64,000 bases of DNA from Palleronia sediminis (GTDB taxonomy: Bacteria; Pseudomonadota; Alphaproteobacteria; Rhodobacterales; Rhodobacteraceae): NCBI RefSeq assembly GCF_004358695.1, contig NZ_SNAA01000009.1, forward strand, positions 81,665 through 145,664, read 5' to 3'. Under the pieces are notes generated by a model. It did not search any database. It was not told where the DNA came from and saw only the letters and a list, made by a program, of their open reading frames with translations. Made by a program: the position numbers and the translations under genes. Of the stretch, positions 61,360 through 64,000 are shown one piece after another. How positions within the stretch are numbered: the first letter of the stretch is position 1; each line of letters opens with the position of its first letter.

Positions 61360-63117
61360 GTGAACGGTCTGGTTTACGGTCTGATCTGGGGGATCGCCGT
61401 CACCGGCGTCGCGCTTGTCGTGGCGACGCAGATCGTGCCCGAACGCGCGCTGAACGCGCCGCGGACGGCGTCCGACGCGCCCGCGCCGGATGAGGCGGCG
61501 GAAGCGTCGGAGGCCGGGGCCGGGATCGACGCGACGCCGGAGGGCGCGGCCGGACCTGCGCCGGAAACGCTGCCCGAACCCGGCGCGGAATCGGAGCCCG
61601 AGACTGCTGCGGAGCCTGCGGCTGAAGCGGAGCCCGAACCGGCCGTGGAACCGGAGCCCGAGGCTGCTATCGAGCCTGCGGCGGAACCGGAGCCCGAACC
61701 GGCCGTGGAACCGGAGCCCGAGGCTGCTGCCGAGCCTGCGGCGGAAACGTTGTCCGAACCGACGCCTGAGGCTCGGCCCGGCCCGGCGCCCTCTGCCGAG
61801 GCGGTGATCCTCGAGGGCGGGACCGCGCCCGAGATCGACGAATTGCCCCGTCCCGGCCGGGCGGGGAATGCGACCGCGCGGCAGGACGGATCGGCGGCGC
61901 GGATCGTGCCGCCCGATGCGCCCGCGGACATGCCCGGTACCGGCGCCGAGCCGCCGGCGGCGATGCAGCCCCCCGAACGGCCCGCCGCGCCGCGCCCGGC
62001 CGGGGATGACGCGGCGGCCGAAACGGCCGAGCCTGAGGGGGCGGAGGCGACCTCCGGGGGTGACGTCGGGGCGGTTTCGCACACGGATGGCGCGGTCGAG
62101 GAAGCGGGGGAGCCCTTGGGCGATACCGCAGGCCCGGGCGCGCCGGTCGAAGCTGCTGACGCCCCGGCCGAGCCCGTGGCGGAGGATGCCGCCGATCTCG
62201 TCGACACCGCGCCCGATCCCGCGCCCGGCGCGGCCAGCACGCCGGGCGATGACGCTCCGGCGGCCGAGGACATGCCGCGCGCCTCTGCAACCGCCGAGGC
62301 GCCCGAGGCCGGGTCCGATCCCGACAGGGCCGCCGCGATCCTGCCGCCCGAACAGCTACGCCCCGGCGCGCGTGTCGTGTCGGACCGGCTGCCGCAGATC
62401 GGCGCGGCCCCGCAAGACGGCGCGCCTGTCGAGGACGCGCCCGAGGCGCCCGAGGCGACCGGCATCGCGCTGATCGACCACGCGGCCGGGTTCGACGCCC
62501 CGGCGGGGGCCGCGCTCATGGCGGTGATCCTCGTCGACCGTCCCGGTGCCGCGATACCGCGCGGCCTGCCGGTGACGCTGGCGCTGCCGCCCGGCGACGG
62601 CGCGGCCGCGCGCGCGCAGGACTGGCGCGACGCGGGCGGCGAGGTGGCGGCGATGCCCGACCTGCCGCGGGGTGCGACGCCGCAGGATGTCGAGGTGGCG
62701 CTCGCCGGCGCGCTCGATCTCGTGCCGGGTGCGGCGACAGTCCTGCCCGCACCCGAGGGTTGGCCGCAGGGCGCGGCGCTGACCCAGGCGATCACCGTGC
62801 TTGCGCGGACCGGCCACGGCCTTGTCGGGCGGGGGCAGGGGCTCGACGCGGCGCTGCGGATCGCGGCGCAGAGCGACGTGCCCCATGCCCGCCTTTTCCG
62901 CGTGGTCGATGGCGAGGGGCGCGACGCGCGCGCCATCGGGCGGTTTCTCGATCAGGCGGCCTTCGAGGCGCGGCGCACCGGAAGCGTCGTCGTGCTGGCC
63001 CGCGCGGAGCCCGAGACGCTCGACGCGCTCGACCGGTGGATCGGCAGCAGCGGGGCCGAGGGCGTGACGCTCGCCCCGGTATCGGCGGTGATCGCGCGGG
63101 GCGCGGGCGGGGATTAG
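61360..63117 (+). CDS. Divergent polysaccharide deacetylase (YibQ-like) with acidic linker
   Basis: A protein of 585 residues from a GTG with a CGAGG ribosome site. One N-terminal membrane helix (GLIWGIAVTGVALVVATQIV), then about 330 residues of Pro/Glu/Ala-rich low complexity including a 20-residue tandem repeat (PEPEPAVEPEPEAA type), then the YibQ-like domain (about 365-585; LIDHAAGFDAP, VILVDRPGAAIPRGLPVTLALPP, VVLARAEPETLDALDRWI). It probably sits in the envelope. It is divergent from trpGD. Confidence 0.85.
   Translation: MNGLVYGLIWGIAVTGVALVVATQIVPERALNAPRTASDAPAPDEAAEASEAGAGIDATPEGAAGPAPETLPEPGAESEPETAAEPAAEAEPEPAVEPEPEAAIEPAAEPEPEPAVEPEPEAAAEPAAETLSEPTPEARPGPAPSAEAVILEGGTAPEIDELPRPGRAGNATARQDGSAARIVPPDAPADMPGTGAEPPAAMQPPERPAAPRPAGDDAAAETAEPEGAEATSGGDVGAVSHTDGAVEEAGEPLGDTAGPGAPVEAADAPAEPVAEDAADLVDTAPDPAPGAASTPGDDAPAAEDMPRASATAEAPEAGSDPDRAAAILPPEQLRPGARVVSDRLPQIGAAPQDGAPVEDAPEAPEATGIALIDHAAGFDAPAGAALMAVILVDRPGAAIPRGLPVTLALPPGDGAAARAQDWRDAGGEVAAMPDLPRGATPQDVEVALAGALDLVPGAATVLPAPEGWPQGAALTQAITVLARTGHGLVGRGQGLDAALRIAAQSDVPHARLFRVVDGEGRDARAIGRFLDQAAFEARRTGSVVVLARAEPETLDALDRWIGSSGAEGVTLAPVSAVIARGAGGD
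61591..61745 (+). repeat. 60-bp tandem repeat inside the YibQ-like gene
   Basis: Two nearly identical 60-bp units (61621-61680 and 61681-61740) with part-copies on both sides encode the PEPEPAVEPEPEAA-type repeat. The copies differ at only a few bases, so they are young and likely vary in number between strains. Confidence 0.85.
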
Positions 63118-63674
63118 GGCGCGGCGAGCCGCTCGTGCAGCAGGGCCATCGCCTCCGCGACCGTGGCGCGCGTCTCGAACAGCGACAGCAGCGAGGTCTC
63201 GGCAAAGCCCTGATCGACGACATGGCGGATCAGCGCGATCAGCGGCTGCCAGTAGCCCGCCACGTCGAGCAGGACGATGGGCTTGGCATGCAGCCCCAGC
63301 TGCGCCCAGGTCAGCACCTCGAAGAACTCGTCGAGCGAGCCCGCGCCGCCGGGCAGCACCACCACCGCGTCGGCATTCATGAACATGACCTTCTTGCGCT
63401 CGTGCATGGTCTCGGTCACGACGAAACGCGTCAGGTCGCGCTTGCCGACCTCGCGCGCCAGCAGATGCGCGGGGATCACCCCCATCGTGTCGCCGCCCTG
63501 CGCCTGCGCCATGCGCGCCACCCGCCCCATCAGCCCGATATCGCCCGCGCCATAGACGAGCTGCCAACGCGCGGCAGCGATCTCGCGGCCCAGCGTCTCG
63601 GCGGCTTCGGCATGGGCGGGGTCGGTCCCGTCGCGTGCGCCGCAATAGACGCAAATGGCTCGGGCGGGGGGCAT
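63114..63674 (-). CDS. LOG-family (TIGR00730) nucleotide phosphoribohydrolase
   Basis: A protein of 186 residues. The LOG motif PGGxGTxxE appears as LPGGAGSLDEFFEVLTW (Thr replaced by Ser), with CVYCGARDG and the YGAGDIGLMGRVA segment before it. The family removes ribose 5-phosphate from nucleotides such as cytokinin monophosphates or AMP. Its stop overlaps the YibQ-like gene stop by four bases (convergent). Confidence 0.9.
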   Translation of the reverse strand: MPPARAICVYCGARDGTDPAHAEAAETLGREIAAARWQLVYGAGDIGLMGRVARMAQAQGGDTMGVIPAHLLAREVGKRDLTRFVVTETMHERKKVMFMNADAVVVLPGGAGSLDEFFEVLTWAQLGLHAKPIVLLDVAGYWQPLIALIRHVVDQGFAETSLLSLFETRATVAEAMALLHERLAAP

Positions 63675-63799
63675 GGGCGGTCGCTTTCAATGGATTTCGG
63701 GCGCGTTCTGGGGCATTGCTACTGTGCGGCGGGCCATGCGGCAAGCCGAGGGGAAAGCGGACGGACCGGCGCAAACGGGGCCGGGCAGGAGCGTGCGAC

Positions 63800-64000
63800 G
63801 TGGGACCAATCGGAACGATCGTGGCCATCGTGATCGGCGGGGCCGCCGTGCTGGGCGGGACGATCGCCGTGCAGCGCGGCGCGCTCGACGGGATGTTCGG
63901 CGCGCCCGAGCGTCCGGGCCCCGCGCAGCCGGGCGGTGCCCCGGCGGCGCAGGTCGACCCGGCGGCCCCCGCCCCCGTGGCGGCACCGGCGCCCGACGCG
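63800..64000 (+). CDS. N-terminus of an exported or membrane-anchored protein, cut by window end
   Basis: Sixty-seven residues are visible from a GTG with AGGAG eight bases before it: a membrane helix or signal anchor (GTIVAIVIGGAAVLGGTIAVQ), then a Pro/Ala-rich linker. In relatives a LysM-domain protein with such a start stands next to the LOG gene, but no LysM sequence is visible yet, so this is only a guess. Confidence 0.55.
   Translation, partial: MGPIGTIVAIVIGGAAVLGGTIAVQRGALDGMFGAPERPGPAQPGGAPAAQVDPAAPAPVAAPAPDA

Noticed and set aside
61591-61745. Intergenic satellite
   Set aside because: It lies inside a continuous reading frame and encodes an acidic linker repeat.

Overview
The window is 64 kb of a very GC-rich chromosome from an alphaproteobacterium. 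It is almost certainly a member of the Rhodobacterales (Rhodobacter/Paracoccus/Roseobacter relatives). The main reasons are a complete Rhodobacter capsulatus-type gene transfer agent (GTA) head-tail cluster followed by cysE, a trpG-trpD pair beside a YibQ-like divergent polysaccharide deacetylase, and many small lineage-typical genes (DUF1127, CsbD-like, Excalibur, DUF6314, DUF2189). Gene density is high, operons are short, and stop/start overlaps such as ATGA and TGATG are common. The best promoters share a TTGA(C/T)(C/T)-N16-TANNNN-like layout. No rRNA, CRISPR array, integrase or transposase was seen.

Layout. 1-8.4 kb: DUF533 protein (cut by the window edge), tRNA-Gly(CCC), polyamine genes (speE with a 2'-5' RNA ligase-like gene, and speD), rplM-rpsI, a frameshifted GFA-family gene, DUF1801, sufT, an MscS-type channel and tgt. 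8.4-16.1 kb: mfd, a membrane methyltransferase-like gene with an odd tail, an Excalibur protein, a DsbA/FrnE-like oxidoreductase, a CsbD-like protein, a tiny lipoprotein and a YejA-like peptide-binding protein. 16.1-16.5 kb: a probable small RNA with its own promoter and a textbook terminator. 16.5-22.2 kb: 3-hydroxybutyrate dehydrogenase, membrane proteins, a patatin-like lipase and the pseudouridine catabolism pair psuK-psuG.

22.4-36.0 kb: the GTA structural operon (small terminase-like, TerL, portal, protease, capsid, connectors, tail, tape measure, hub, peptidase, megatron) on the + strand. The last and largest gene is broken by a one-base frameshift in a G run. 36-49 kb: cysE, an FtsB-like gene, class I aldolase, a periplasmic repeat protein, an SDR with a damaged active site behind pgk, two cyclophilins, selO, a CBS protein, a GNAT acetyltransferase and acnA. 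49-64 kb: a DUF1223 thioredoxin-like protein, an LpxL-type acyltransferase with a DMT transporter, an orphan FliG-like protein, purB with small neighbours, putP, a Ca2+/Na+ antiporter, gap, trpGD, the YibQ-like protein, a LOG-family hydrolase and the start of an exported protein.

Central carbon genes (fba, pgk, gap, acnA) are scattered rather than in one operon. The most noteworthy non-textbook signals are the 16.2 kb sRNA candidate; a dispersed palindromic element built on GGGTATTTGGAAAGAGAAG at five gene ends; paired direct repeats upstream of the GTA operon; structured RNA between capsid and connector genes; and two frameshifts that both look like the loss of one G from a G run, which may be real or an assembly artefact. 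I did not identify a clearly new multi-gene system.
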